Shown piece after piece: positions 51,312 through 61,909 of a stretch of DNA of 64,000 bases. Each line of letters opens with the position of its first letter. Position 1 is the stretch's first letter. The stretch spans positions 3,625,316-3,689,315 of the forward strand of contig JAQJVL010000031.1 in the NCBI GenBank assembly GCA_035578905.1, read 5' to 3'. The notes below the pieces were generated by a model, which was given only the letters and a program-made list of their open reading frames with translations, had not been told where the DNA came from and ran no database searches. Made by a program: the position numbers and the translations under genes. This stretch comes from Stictocephala bisonia (Eukaryota; Arthropoda; Insecta; Hemiptera; Membracidae).

Positions 51312-51355
51312 GATTGAATAACCAAGGGAATTACGACTACGATGGGAATTTCTGG
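51312..51355 (-). mobile_element. Remainder of the interrupted SINE repeat
   Basis: GATTGAATAACCAAGGGAAT followed by TACGACTACG matches, in reverse complement, the 5' edge of the repeat at 46555-46585. Confidence 0.7.
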
Positions 51356-51359
51356 TTTA

Positions 51360-52790
51360 CGGATCCAACCAACCAACTTGAACCTATGGGAATTTGTTTT
51401 TCCGTAAACAATTACAGTATTTAGTAGGAAATAAGTAGAAGCCAATAATAAAGCAGGAATTACACATTGTTAATGGAAAAGTAAAAATGATACTCGTACT
51501 AAAATACAATGCCAATATAATTAAATAATAACTATATAATTTGAACTACACAATCGAAAATCATTTTTCTTTTAAATTATGCAATTAAAATAAATTATGG
51601 ATTTTCAGAATTTTTTTTTATATTTTAAACCACTGTTTACGGGCACTTTATTGTATCAATACTGACATAAAATACATTTTCTTTGCATTTAATAATTTTA
51701 ATCATGTAAATCGTAAAAATATCATATATTTCTTATAATAATAGGTAGTCGTAAAATGAAAGTAAATAGTGCAGGAAATAATAATATGAAACTATTGTTT
51801 GGCTATAAGTATTAAAGCGATGTATAAAGTATATTTTTATTATTGAGGAAACCAAATTTTACTTTAGTTAAAAGTGTCCTCATTACAATTATGGCATAAA
51901 TTTAGTCTCTAAGAGCAGCGTTAAACTTGAATAAATTTAATAATAAATGGAGAACGTTGAGTGGGAGTTTCTAGTGAAGGATGTTCCATTAAACTGTCAC
52001 TCAGGAAGGTGTTAAAACTTTACTCTCGTCAAATTACTCTCGATTACTTCTTGCGTGTGTGACTTAGTTTACTGTTACGTCGTGCTTCCAGTCTTTATTA
52101 AATTACCCAGTAACTATTGTTTACTTTTTTAACTTAACCTATTATTTTTAAAATATGATAATACCATAAAATATGAAGTATGTTAAGTATCAAATTTTAA
52201 ATGAGTATTACTCAAATTAGTAATAAAATAGTAATTGAAACGTAAATTTCGTTAGTAAATTTGTAATAATTTACTTATATATATATCCAAAGCGTGGTGA
52301 TATAGTTTTAAATTGTGGTTTGGCAATTGTTACACAATGAGCTTTATTTTACTTAAGTTATTGATTAAAGAATAATTGTTAGGCACCTTATACATTTAAA
52401 TATAACAATTAAATGGATATACACTGTACTTGAGAAATGTAGTTATGACCTACAAATCTCTTCTTACACTTAATATTGCCCATGTAAATAATGATTAGTC
52501 AATAAGACACATAACATATAAATAATATAAAACAAGTTAAACTTTAAATGTATTAACAATACCTAGTAACTCAATAAATTATGTACGAATAGTAAATTAA
52601 TGAAGATATTACAGGTACTTAATAGCGTAGTTTGTTCTATTTTAATTTGCGCAAAATAAAAATACTAAATTACATTAAATTGAGAGATAAGTATTTGCCT
52701 AAGTAATAGAGTAAAACATAAAAAAATACGATGGAATAAACAGTAAAATTTGTTTTACAAGTAGAAATATTGTCGTCAGTTTGTCATTCC
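51360..52790. other. AT-rich intergenic DNA
   Basis: No recognisable gene, RNA or array. A 67-codon frame overlapping the transposon edge (51242-51445) is not a gene. Confidence 0.55.
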
Positions 52791-52799
52791 CTAAACACC

Positions 52800-54150
52800 A
52801 ACAGCTGGGGACATTTGGAACTCGTAACGATCTTAAGTTTGGTCATTGTCAGAGTTTAGATGGCCTCAAGGTGACACCCTGCTAACGGGAAAGGTATCTA
52901 ATGTATTATAAATGCATTCGTAACGATGGTAAGTTTGGACATTTTTAGATTTTTGATTGCCTTAGGGTGACACCTTACCAACGAGAAATGTATCTAATGT
53001 ACTATAAATACATTCGTAACGATCATAAGTTTGGCCATTGTCAGAGTTTAGATTGCCTCAAGGTGACACCCTGCTAACGAGAGAGGTATCTGATGTATTA
53101 TAAATACATTCGTAACGATCATAAGTTTGGCCATTGTCAGAGTTTAGATTGTCTCAAGGTGACACCCTGCTAACGAGATAGGTATCTGATGTATTATAAA
53201 TACATTCGTAACGATCGTAAGTTTGGCCATTGTCAGAGTTTAGATGGCCTCAAAGTGACACCCTGCTAACGGGAGAGGTATCTGATGTATTATAAATACA
53301 TTCGTAACGATCGTAAGTTTGGCAATTGTCAGAGTTTAGATGGCCTCAAAGTGACACCCTGCTAACGAGAGAGGTATCTGATGTATTATAAATACATTCG
53401 TAACGATCGTAAGTTTGGCAATTGTCAGAGTTTAGATGGCCTCAAAGTGACACCCTGCTAACGGGAGAGGTATCTGATGTATTATAAATACATTCGTAAC
53501 GATCGTAAGTTTGGCAATTTTCAGAGTTTAGATGGCCTCAAAGTGACACCCTGCTAACGAGAGAGGTATCTGATGTATTATAAATACATTCGTAACGATC
53601 GTAAGTTTGGCAATTGTCAGAGTTTAGATGGCCTCAAAGTGACACCCTGCTAACGAGAGAGGTATCTGATGTATTATAAATACATTCGTAACGATCGTAA
53701 GTTTGGCCATTGTCAGAGTTTAGATGGCCTCAAGGTGACACCCTGCTAACGGGAGAGGTATCTGATGTATTATAAATACATTCGTAACGATCGTAAGTTT
53801 GGCAATTGTCAGAGTTTAGATGGCCTCAAAGTGACACCCTGCTAACGGGAGAGGTATCTGATGTATTATAAATACATTCGTAATGATCGTAAGTTTGGCA
53901 ATTGTCAGAGTTTAGATGGCCTCAAAGTGACACCCTGCTAACGGGAGAGGTATCTGATGTATTATAAATACATTCGTAACGATCGTAAGTTTGGCAATTG
54001 TCAGTTTAGATGGCCTAAAGGTGACACCCTGCTAACGGGAGAGGTATCTGATGTATTATAAATACATTCGTAACGATCGTAAGTTTGGCAATTGTCAGTT
54101 TAGATGGCCTCAAAGTGACACCCTGCTAACGGGAAAGGTTATTATAAATC
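52800..54150. repeat. 96-bp tandem array
   Basis: About 14 units of 96 bp with CATTCGTAACGATCGTAAGT, GAGTTTAGATGGCCTCAA and GTGACACCCTGCTAACG. CATTCG recurs at 53107 and 53203, giving the period. The first units (52800-53000) are most diverged and the central ones nearly identical, the usual homogenisation gradient. Two of the last units share a GAG deletion (TTGTCAGTTTAG). Confidence 0.95.
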
Positions 54151-54169
54151 TATTATAAATACATTCTTA

Positions 54170-55150
54170 ATGGGAGTATTGAATTGCCTAAAAGATAAGT
54201 AGTAGTAAATTACATTATGTATTAAACTTTTATTTTAGTTCAAAACGAGACGAACATTAGTCTATGTATGAGACATTTAACTGAATCAGTATTATTATTT
54301 TCGCACGGATAGGAAATGGAACAGAATTGTTTATTATTATGTTTGATTAATGGTTCTTAAAATATATCCACATATTAAAATTAAAAACAATTTTACTTGT
54401 AATACATTAAAAAGTAATCATTTTAAAACGCTAATATAACATTCAAAGTTACAGTGTGATGAAATAAATATAAAAATATCATATATTCCGAATAAAAATA
54501 AACACAAACATGGCTAAATTTGAGGTTAAATTATTACAAATAAGTAAATTTTCGTAATGGCGGTGGTTGGTTATCAAATCTTTTTTTGGACAATTTATTC
54601 TTATATTTTGTTTCGTTATGTTTGTTATATGTTTGTTATATGTTTGTTATATGCGATTCTGATAATAATGATCTTCTTTTTTACCTCAAATGAAGCTTGA
54701 TTTTTTAAGTATAATAATGGGCTTTTTATACAGCATCTTTCGATTTTTTAAGCATTTGATTTTGTCGATATTTAACAATTTCTTCAACTACATATTTTGA
54801 GTTTTCTTCTTGTTTGGATTATACGTACATGCTTTCTGTGATGACAGTTAATTTTGTAAATTTAGGATTGGTCTTTTCTCTAAATATTTCATTTAGAATA
54901 TCCTACAATTTGCTCAACGTCGTATTCAGACTTGAAAGCTATCAATAACTCAGTTTATTTTACTTTTTTACTTATATGTTAAAGCTATACTTTACATTCT
55001 AAATGTTTTATTTACTTCCAAATTTATTTTATAATATCATCAGTAATCTTCCCACATCCCTACTACAAGTAACAGAATTTTATCTATCTGCATCGAACAC
55101 AAAACTGTTGTCGAACGAATGTCTTACCTTATCAAATGAATTTATGGCTA
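54170..55150. other. AT-rich intergenic DNA
   Basis: Contains three 11-bp copies of ATGTTTGTTAT at about 54618-54650. Otherwise nothing recognised. Confidence 0.55.
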
Positions 55151-55159
55151 ACACTTTAT

Positions 55160-55345
55160 CTAAGGACGAGGTTTAAAGGTGACTTTCGTGTCACCACCAC
55201 TGACCAGTGGTTGATGGGCTGCGTGAAGCGTAGGACCTCTCAACAGACAGCCACGATTGATGTTGGTTGACACCATTGTCTTACGGTAATGTAGGAGCAC
55301 TCCAATAGAGGCATTCCCGTTCATACCTTAACGTATCTGACAATA
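55160..55345 (-). mobile_element. Diverged copy of the 5S-like SINE
   Basis: Collinear with 61715-61905: AGGTGACTTTCG, TCACCACCACTGACCAG, GATGGGCTGC and CAGCCACGATTGAT correspond to AGGGTGACTTCCG, CATCACCAGTGACCGG, GCGGGCTGC and CAGCCACGCTCGAT. The 5S box C-like part is too eroded to recognise on its own. Confidence 0.55.
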
Positions 55346-55349
55346 GGGA

Positions 55350-56125
55350 GAAATCAGCTGTGAGGCACCATGGTATTTTGTTAGAGAAGTTGGAAAGCAT
55401 ACTTTAGGTCCACATCAATAAACCATTCAACATTAAAAAATTGTTTGAGATCGTAAAAGTTTTTGTCAATCTCAACGTAATCTTAAAACAATTTATAGGT
55501 TAGAAGACGTAGTTTTGTACCACTTCTTTAAAGTCATTTTAGTTATTTTTAACCCTATTTATTTTACACAGGAATTTTCTTTAGTAAAGAAAAGAAAACT
55601 GAGCTACTTAAAGTGTAAAATTTCTTGTTGAAACCAATTTAACGATTCTCTACTTAATAGTAGTTTGGAATGCTACAGATAAAAATAATAGAAAATCGCC
55701 CTTATATAGACTTAAATACTGACTAAAAGAGATTATTTTAAACTATAATTGCATCTATAAACACCAATATATTTTGGTATTTTGTTATAAAGATGATTGG
55801 ATAGTGGAATAAAACTTCAATGTGAACAGGAAAATTATATAATAAATGAGTAATAAAATAATTAAATTTTTATTGCATGAGTCTCTATGACACTATAGAC
55901 TTCGGAACGGGTCAATTTATAAAAATAATTATAAATGGATATAATTGTAAAAACTATAATCATTTAGGGTACATTTATTGTGTTCAGCCATATAGAAATA
56001 TAATTTTAAATAGAAGGCACCTTTACTGGATATTTTATTTTGTGGTATTCTCCAAAATATATTTTGCGGTATTCTCCTAAATTATTTATGTGAGAAAATA
56101 CTCAATATTTTACCTAATCATTTTA
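55350..56125. other. AT-rich intergenic DNA
   Basis: A 67-codon plus-strand frame (55877-56080) lacks any motif and is not called. Confidence 0.5.
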
Positions 56126-56127
56126 GT

Positions 56128-56270
56128 CCCATAGTTGCCCTAGCTATTAGGTTATTAATAAATAGTTCTCTCTGAGCTAAGTCAAACTCAGATAGTAATA
56201 ATGACTACACTCGTTCATTTATACTCATCACACTTATTCACCCCTCATATTCACTCATATCTCTACAATC
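56128..56270 (+). repeat. Partial copy of the ~400-bp dispersed repeat
   Basis: TAGTTGCCCTAGCTATTAGG, TTATTAATAAAT and CAAACTCAGATAGTAAT match the 3' third of 27427-27835 (from about 27717 on). The 5' part is missing. Confidence 0.65.
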
Positions 56271-56889
56271 GGCGTCTTAGAAATGAAACATGAAAAATAA
56301 AACAAAACTAACAACATACAAACAACACATACCTTTTTTTGATATTAGTGGACTACCCATTAAGTACGTACAGACATTGGAATACTAATACGTAGACTTC
56401 ACACAGTAGAAAGATGGTTTGGTATCTCTATGATACCAAAATGTATTCAACAATTTGGAATACCTTATCTGGCAATGTGCTACCTGACGATATAGGAAGC
56501 GCTGAGGAAGCACCGCTGTGAGATATATTCTTACTGAGAGCTCTGGATTGTCTCAACACACATTAGAGTGTTGTCTCTAAGCTTGTGGGTAAAATAATAT
56601 TTCAATCATTATTGCTTACCTAATTTTATTTGTGTCTTACGAATTATATGGTAACGTTAAAATGCTTATTTGATATTTACTTACTTAAAGATGTGCCAAA
56701 TTAATAATACTTGACTCAATTAATGCCAAATTAATAAATATCATTATAGTTACTTCAATATAATAAAATTCTCCAATACAATCATAAACCCTGTCGAATG
56801 TTAATTAGTTTTAACTAGTTGCATGGAGGTTAATTGGTTCATTTTATAATACTCTTAGATATTAAACAGATATCAAATATTATAGTCAG

Positions 56890-57290
56890 CATTAGTGACG
56901 CAGTGTTGTAACCCAGCTACTTAGGGACAAAGTGTTGAGGATAGTGTAGGCGATAGGTTCTATGCTCGTTCTTTTAGTATCAAAATGGCGTCCGCTCATT
57001 GGTTGCCATCGATGTGGACACTACTAAAGAAGTCTAGGGTGTCCATGTTGAATGGTAGTCAAGTATCATAAACTGTGTAGCAAAGATATCTGAGTCTTCG
57101 GCTTGTCAGTTAGCTAAAAATCATACCAACACCACTTGGTTTACATTCCACATAAATCTGTAGGTCCCTTAGTTGGCCTGGCTATGATACTATTATTAAA
57201 TAGATAATTCTGAAGAACAGTTAAACTTAGATAGTAATACTCATTCATCAACAATCAACAAACTAATTCGCCCATATATCTATGATTGGC
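56890..57290 (+). repeat. Dispersed ~400-bp repeat, copy 2
   Basis: Partner of 27427-27835 in the same orientation, sharing the blocks GTAGGCGATAGGTT, GTGGACACTACTA, GGTGTCCATGTTG and TAGGTCCCTTAGTTG. No coding frame is retained. Confidence 0.75.
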
Positions 57291-57664
57291 GGGATACTAA
57301 TCAATAATGAATTTATAAAGAGTAATGAACTTTCCTAAAATAAAGGGAAAAAATAATGAAATGATTTCCTTTACACAATTACTTTCATTTCATACTCTGA
57401 AGTTTAGGTCAGTGATTCCTTTTTCTTTAAAACTAAGTTTGGCCAAACACTTCCACTATCAGTAACAATAGTAATAATATAAAAAAAAACTCAATCTTTA
57501 AGATGAATGTGTATTTTATCAACATCAATATTGTTTTTGATTCAGCACACAGATGTAAGATTTGTATAATCCAAAATTTATAATTTTCTCAAATCATATT
57601 TTATATTCATGAGTTTTTTATAATCTAAATACCTATTAAGCAAACTCCAATACATTTAATGTTA

Positions 57665-59005
57665 AACACCCACCCGCCCGCCCATACACGTACAGTGGTA
57701 TTGGCCCATTCATACATGTAAAGTGTTAGTGACCCACCACACACCCATACACTTACAGTAGTATTGGCCCACACGCCCACCTATATACGTACAGTGGTAG
57801 TGACCCACCCGCCCACCCATATACGTACAGTGGTAGTGACCCACCCACCCGCCCATACACTTACAGTAGTATTGGCCCACACGCCCACCTATATACGTAA
57901 AGTGGTAGTGAACCACCCGCCCACCCATACACTTACAGTAGTATTGGCCCACACGCCCACCTATATACGTACAGTGGTAGTGACCCACCCGCCCACCCAT
58001 ACACTTACAGTAGTATTGGCCCACACGCCCACCTATATACGTACAGTGGTATTGGCCCATTCATACATGTACAGTGTTAGTGACCCACCACACACCCATA
58101 CACTTACAGTAGTATTGGCCCACACGCCCACCTATATACGTACAGTGGTAGTGATCCACCCGCCCGCCCATACACTTACAGTAGTATTGGCCCACACGCC
58201 CACCTATATACGTACAGTGGTAGTGACCCACCCGCCCACCCATACACTTACAGTAATATTGGCCCACACGCCCACCTATATACGTACAGTGGTAGTGACC
58301 CACCCACCCGCCCATACACTTACAGTAGTATTGGCCCACACGCCCACCTATATACGTACAGTGGTAGTGACCCACCCGCCCACCCATACACTTACAGTAG
58401 TATTGGCCCACACGCCCACCTATATACGTACAGTGGTAGTGACCCACTCGCCCACCCATATACGTACAGTGGTAGTGACCCACCCGCCCGCCCATACACT
58501 TACAGTAGTATTGGCCCACACGCCCACCTATATACGTACAGTGGTAGTGACCCACCCGCCCACCCATACACTTACAGTAGTATTGGCCCACACGCCCACC
58601 TATATACGTACAGTGGTAGTGACCCACCCGCCCGCCCATACACTTACAGTAGTATTGGCCCACACGCCCACCTATATACGTACAGTGGTAGTGACCCACC
58701 CGCCCACCCATACAATTACAGTAGTATTGGCCCACACGCCCACCCATACACGTACAGTGGTATTGGCCCATTCATACATGTAAAGTGGTAGTGACCCACC
58801 CGCCCACCCATACACTTACAGTAGTATTGGCCCACACGCCCACCCATATACGTACAGTGGTAGTGACCCACCCACCCGCCCATACACTTACAGTAGTATT
58901 GGCCCACACGCCCACCTATATACGTACAGTGGTAGTGACCCACCCGCCCACCCATATACGTACAGTGGTAGTGACCCACCCGCCCACCCATACACTTACA
59001 TTATT
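57665..59005. repeat. 36-bp minisatellite in 72-bp dimers
   Basis: About 37 units. Two variants alternate: one with ACTTACAGTAGTATTGGCCC, the other with CGTACAGTGGTAGTGACCC, each joined by ACCCGCCCACC- or ACACGCCCACC-type linkers, so the effective repeat is a 72-bp dimer. TGGCCCATTCATACATGTA units occur near 57700, 58050 and 58765 and break the alternation. Open frames of up to 339 codons on both strands follow from the 36-bp period and are not credible genes. Confidence 0.95.
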
Positions 59006-59009
59006 GTAC

Positions 59010-60655
59010 GCCGATACAAACAAATTTAAATATTCAAATAAAACATATTTAAATAAATCTATATTCAGAATCTGTGTTTGCAAAATTTTACTGAAAGTGT
59101 TATTAATAATATATGTACAATATCATATAATGTAAATATATAAACATGTAGTTCAATGTTACAATAACTTTGTACAATTAATTATATTAAAATAAAAAAT
59201 GTGTAGATGTTTTATGAGTTCTGTAACTACAAGTGCAAAAACATTATATTGTAGGCTATTGCAACTGGCGGGATCATTAAAACTAAATAAAAATTGTCAA
59301 GATGGTTATATACATGTTTATTTAAATTCTTAATTACATTTAAATATAATATATAGTACAAAATGATAGCAGATATTACACGATGTATTAATAATCCCTT
59401 GCTTAATAGGAAAAATTTATTACTTTGATTTAAATAAAAATCAGTCATAATGTTCCTAAAGCAATTCATTAATGGGTTTTCCGTAAATTTAACCTGAAGT
59501 TCCTATAAAAATTATGTTAGTATAAAGAGTTTATTTCTCATCCCATATCAAGCCATTGGACTATACAGTTTATAGTCTGGTAATACAAATATCTTACTAA
59601 ATGTTAAATAATATCACATGTGTGCAAGGAGTCAATATTAGAATTAGTCAAAATTAGAAATATTTAGAGTAGTTAAAAAACTACGTTTATTAAAATTGTT
59701 ATTATTTTATTAGCACTAAGATGACTAAAATTAGCATGTAGATGGTAAGCTTTTAAATTGTAATGCCCTATATTAAATCTATAACCAATAATTCATGATA
59801 ACCTAATAACAATCAATGATTAATTCGTTGAATTAAAAAGAAACCTTCATTCATAATATTTATCAGTTTTCTTGACTACGGAACAAAATTCATTAAGTCG
59901 AAGCCAATCGAAAAGGTGTGAGGTTTGCTGTTCGACAATGTTTCCAACTGAGCTTAAATCCTACTTAATAGACTACACACCACCACTTCTTTGTACTATT
60001 TCCTAATATCTTATGGGTACTATTATAGTATTTTACAACATGTGCAAATAATGTAAATATATGTATATTTTAGTTCTTCCGTTAGGATGAATCGTATTAA
60101 AAATTAACAAAATATTGAACAAATCTACGCTACTTTGCGTGTTTGAATAATATGTGTGTAAGATACGTATAGAATTTATTCTCCTAATCCTTTTTTAAAT
60201 TTCATTACTTTTAGATATTTTGTTTCTTTTATCAGTTATTAGGTTTTTTTACTTGTTGTTTTTTAGTATTACATATAGACTACATTTAACCTGTTAAAAT
60301 TAATTAAACTAAACAATTATGTTTGTTATTTCACATTTGATTTACGAAACATAAAATAATGGGAAATAAACCTTTATATTAATGAGAAATAAAATTTGGT
60401 TTCTATTAATAACATAATCTACAGAAAGTGAATACTCAATGAAGATATTTGTTATTAACTGATGAATATTTGATTAGTTTAAGAAAACTATTTTGGTTGA
60501 TTTTCTTCTGTAGTTGGTACTAGTGGTTCAATAAAAATTTAAATATATAAACTATTTAACCGAACATTGATCTTGTACTGAATCGATCACCAATTGACAC
60601 ATAACATGTACATTATAAATTACTCGATCGCTTAATCACTTACTTACTCCCAAGG
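59010..60655. other. AT-rich intergenic DNA
   Basis: No array or gene. Short frames only. Confidence 0.55.
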
Positions 60656-60659
60656 CCAT

Positions 60660-60919
60660 TTATACCTAGGATGGATTTTGGCCCTCAACGTATCCTCTCC
60701 AGTACGCTCGGTTCTCTGCTTCTTCTACACTTGAGTTATTGTGGCAATATAAGTTTGGACTTGATCCCAGTATTGGTATTCTTATCCTTGATCTGCTGTT
60801 CTCAAAAAAAAAGGTGGCTTCCCTTTTTCAATTGTTCTCAATATTGTCTCGGGCTGTCTTCTTTGAAAATATCTTGTCTACCGTATTCTTCTCCTTCAAA
60901 TTATTGCGATGATGTCACT

Positions 60920-60994
<75 letters not shown>

Positions 60995-61700
60995 ATCTTT
61001 CTGTTGTGTTTGATATTCCATAGGCCATTTTCAAAGTTTGGTCCATGTATTTTCCGATGGATATTGTTTTCAAAGGTTAAGAGTTCCATCATAACCTTTC
61101 ATCATCTTACTCTTGCTTCGTCACCATAGGTGAGTACTAGTCTTATAATCGATTGTTATATTGTAGTTTTGGTTATATGAAAGACATTTTTTAGGTGAAC
61201 GTTTATTGAAAGCAAAACTACAATAATTATTGGCTTGTTCATTCTACTCAATATTTCTGGGGTCTCTGTGCTGTCATTTGTGATTATTATGCCAAGATAT
61301 TTAAAATCTTGTTCAAATTAACGTTGTCCTAAGCAAAATCTAGAGCTGTATTTCCCATGTTTTCCTTTGAAGTGCATGTAGTTATATTATCATTAATTTT
61401 AAGTCCAATTGATTTTGTTTCCTGCGTTAAGATTTTAACTATCCTTTTTAGATCATAATTTTTTCTGCAACTATAAATCTGTCGAAAGACAACAACATTC
61501 TATTTTACTCCAACGTGTATTACAGCTTCTGTTAGTTTGCTTTGTTTTAACGCATCCTCCAGAGCCATATTGAATAGGGGTAGGGTAGGGGGTAATGCGT
61601 GCCCTTGTCTAACTCATTTCACTACATAAAAAGATTCTGATGTTTTGCCATTTACTTCCATTCTATATGTTTAAAGAAAGTTAAAAATTGTCTTATTTTA
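60660..61700 (-). pseudogene. LINE ORF2 (reverse transcriptase) remnant
   Basis: Minus-strand translation in several frames gives, in order, VRQGHALP...LFNMALEDAL (RT motif, GVRQGD.LSP...FN.ALE in intact elements), IVKILTQETKSIGLKIN, LGIIITNDSTETPEI, LVLTYGDEA, LTFENNIHRKIHGP with FENGLWNIKHN, and a tail YWRGYVEGQNPS. This is the usual order of the fingers/palm end, thumb and C-terminal tail of an insect LINE polyprotein. The catalytic F/YADD is not readable. Many stops and frameshifts, plus a TA microsatellite at 60924-60985, show it is long dead. The N-terminal endonuclease is absent. Confidence 0.75.
60924..60985. repeat. TA microsatellite inside the LINE remnant
   Basis: About 60 bases of alternating TA with a single G near the end. 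Confidence 0.95.
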
Positions 61701-61714
61701 CCAGGCGAAGTTAG

Positions 61715-61905
61715 GGCTAAGAAGATCACTTAACCTGAGGACCAACGGCTTAAGGGTGACTTCCGAACCATCACCAGTGACCGGGCAGGCGGGCTGCACT
61801 CAACGACGGGATCGCTTAGACGACGGTCACCCATCCAAGGGACAGCCACGCTCGATCTAGCTTGACTCCGTTATATTTCGATAAAGTGGGAACCCTCTGG
61901 TCAAG
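61715..61905 (-). mobile_element. 5S-rRNA-like SINE
   Basis: On the minus strand TTGGATGGGTGACCG (61838-61824) matches the conserved box C region of 5S rRNA, suggesting a 5S-derived head as in SINE3-type elements. Downstream on the minus strand are GGTTCGGAAGTCACCCTTAA and GCCGTTGGTCCTC, a body module partly shared with the tRNA-like SINE at 11590-11765. It adjoins the 5' side of the LINE remnant. Confidence 0.6.
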
Positions 61906-61909
61906 GCCA

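Noticed and set aside
57710..58783. Open frames of up to 339 codons on both strands, rich in Thr/Val/His or Gly/Tyr/Cys
   Set aside because: They arise because the 36-bp minisatellite is a multiple of three and has few stops; both strands and offset frames are open at once and no flanking gene signals exist.
60671..61129. 152-codon plus-strand frame through the TA microsatellite
   Set aside because: It is the opposite-strand shadow of the LINE remnant and includes a translated TA run.
61824..61838. Functional 5S rRNA gene
   Set aside because: Only the box C-like region is recognisable and it sits in a dispersed repeat, so it is not a complete 5S gene.
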